A stretch of 64,000 nucleotides of DNA, taken from the NCBI RefSeq assembly GCF_900240335.1, contig NZ_LT964979.1, positions 558,001 through 622,000 of the forward strand, read 5' to 3'. Position numbers and translations under genes: made by a program. The DNA is from Flavimobilis massiliensis. GTDB taxonomy: Bacteria > Actinomycetota > Actinomycetes > Actinomycetales > Cellulomonadaceae. Each line of letters starts with the position of its first letter. The first letter of the stretch is position 1. Below, piece by piece: positions 63,190 through 64,000 of the stretch. The notes below the pieces were generated by a model. The model searched no databases. It saw only the letters and a list, made by a program, of their open reading frames with translations, and had not been told where the DNA came from.

Positions 63190-64000
63190 TGCGGGGCGGC
63201 GTCGGCAGCTCGGTGCGTGTCGCGGCGGCGTGCTCCGGGAAGGTGGGGACCGCGCGGCTGCGCGCCGCGGTCGCGGCGTCGTCCCCTCGACGGACACGCA
63301 CGATGCACCGGCCGGGCGCGACGAACGTGTCGATCCCGTCGAGGACCCAGGGTCCGCGCCCACGGGCGAGAACTCCTTCGAGGAGGCCTTCGTGCAGCCG
63401 GCAGACGACCTCGGGGTGCTCGCGCGCAAGGTCGAAGAACGGGCAGCCGTGCGTCTCGAGAACCGTGCCGTCCTCGCTCACGGCCGGGTCGAAGCCTGTC
63501 GCGGCGAGGTGGTCCTCGAGCAGGCCGAGCTGGGCGCAGCCGGCGCCCTCGGCAGGGGCGAGGTCGGTGCACCCGTCGTCGAGGCGCGGCCCCTGGGCGG
63601 GCGACCCGAGGAGGGTCCCCGGGTGGAGTGACGCGTCGCGCCCGAGGTCGCGGGCGCGTTCGACGTCGGCGGGCGTCCCGGTGCCGAAACCCTGGACGAG
63701 GAGCCGCAGGAGCTCTTCACGGGCGTGCCCGTCCCGCTCGTCGGCCGCGCTGCCAGGGGCCTGGACGGGCTCGGGGGCCTTGACCGCGTGGTAGAGCATG
63801 CGAGGTCGTCCGCGGGTGCGCCGCTCCTCGGGGGTGCACGTGACGAAGCCCGCGTCGATGAGCCGGGCGAGGTGCTCGCGCGCGGTGTTCGTGTGGATCC
63901 CCGCCACCTGCGCGAGCTCGGTGACCGTCATACCGTCGCGGTGCTGGAGAGCGTCGAGCAGCGCGACCCGGCTCGCCGAGGCGAGCGCGCGGTACGTGGT
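63185..64000 (-). CDS. winged-helix transcriptional regulator with C-terminal cysteines (SufR-like), N terminus outside window
   Basis: The frame is open through the window edge, so only the last ~271 residues are present. The visible start (RALASASRVALLDALQ, then TVTELAQVAGIHTNTAREHL) is an ArsR/MarR-type winged helix, with a wing RTRGRPRMLY. The C-terminal half holds cysteines in HGCPFFDLAREHPEVVC (13 residues between them) and APGRC 31 residues later, a pattern like the iron-sulfur regulator SufR. Two more lie in DGCTDLAPAEGAGC. Fe-S sensing is inference. It lies 97 nt upstream of glgX. Confidence 0.7.
   Translation of the reverse strand, partial: TTYRALASASRVALLDALQHRDGMTVTELAQVAGIHTNTAREHLARLIDAGFVTCTPEERRTRGRPRMLYHAVKAPEPVQAPGSAADERDGHAREELLRLLVQGFGTGTPADVERARDLGRDASLHPGTLLGSPAQGPRLDDGCTDLAPAEGAGCAQLGLLEDHLAATGFDPAVSEDGTVLETHGCPFFDLAREHPEVVCRLHEGLLEGVLARGRGPWVLDGIDTFVAPGRCIVRVRRGDDAATAARSRAVPTFPEHAAATRTELPTPPRS

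Overview
The window is chromosomal DNA from a very high-GC actinobacterium, most likely order Micrococcales, in or near the Cellulomonadaceae / Sanguibacteraceae / Promicromonosporaceae. The reasons are the extreme G/C bias at third codon positions, the actinobacteria-specific proteins (SepH/DUF3071, DUF3000, DUF3093, DUF3159, DUF3710, DUF4193, DUF1416, DUF5998, GuaB1), GTG starts placed directly after TANNNT hexamers, and anaerobic pyruvate formate-lyase beside a TCA enzyme. No tRNA, rRNA, CRISPR array, transposase or integrase was seen. Genes fill almost everything, and no gene-free gap exceeds about 380 bp.

Layout. 1-2.1 kb: a DUF2075 helicase-like protein with a possible nuclease domain. 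2.1-6.3 kb: a TPP-riboswitch-controlled ykoFEDC thiamine/HMP uptake operon (minus strand), all junctions overlapping by 4 nt. 6.4-13.7 kb: a phosphotransferase, methionine synthase metH and topoisomerase subunit parC. 13.9-21.5 kb: a GNAT/acyl-CoA-synthetase fusion (Pat type), DUF5998, a phosphodiesterase, sepH, a TRIC-like channel and an inositol monophosphatase. 21.8-30 kb: the conserved block DUF4193 - DUF3093 - dut - DUF3710 - OB-fold - DUF3159 - ceoC/ceoB - KimA-like K+ permease - TrmA-type methyltransferase. The dut gene is damaged by a poly-G sequencing artefact at 23070-23171. 30-41 kb: aconitase behind a 20-bp palindrome, DUF1801, a kinase/NUDIX pair, guaB1, a pit phosphate transporter behind a PhoP-box-like repeat, and dxs.

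41.5-45 kb is the most striking region: a pyruvate formate-lyase cut into two genes. The 701-aa body carries the Cys-Cys active site but ends before the glycyl-radical loop. A separate 82-aa gene supplies that loop, and pflA supplies the activase. Sites resembling DosR/DevR boxes lie upstream, and a large hairpin separates the structural genes from the activase. 45-53 kb (minus strand): DUF1416, sulfurtransferase, fadJ/fadA beta-oxidation pair, a FemX-type ligase, ribonuclease D and DUF3000. 53-58 kb: gnd, a DegT-type aminotransferase-like protein, a D-aspartate-ligase-like ATP-grasp enzyme and a divergent Asp/Glu racemase. With FemX, the last two look like enzymes for a D-amino-acid peptidoglycan cross-bridge. 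57.8-64 kb: RibD-like reductase, ZapE-like ATPase, PPK2, glgX and a SufR-like regulator truncated by the window end.

At least fourteen genes have a TANNNT hexamer 6-8 nt before the start codon, implying widespread leaderless transcription. That pattern was used here to fix several start codons.
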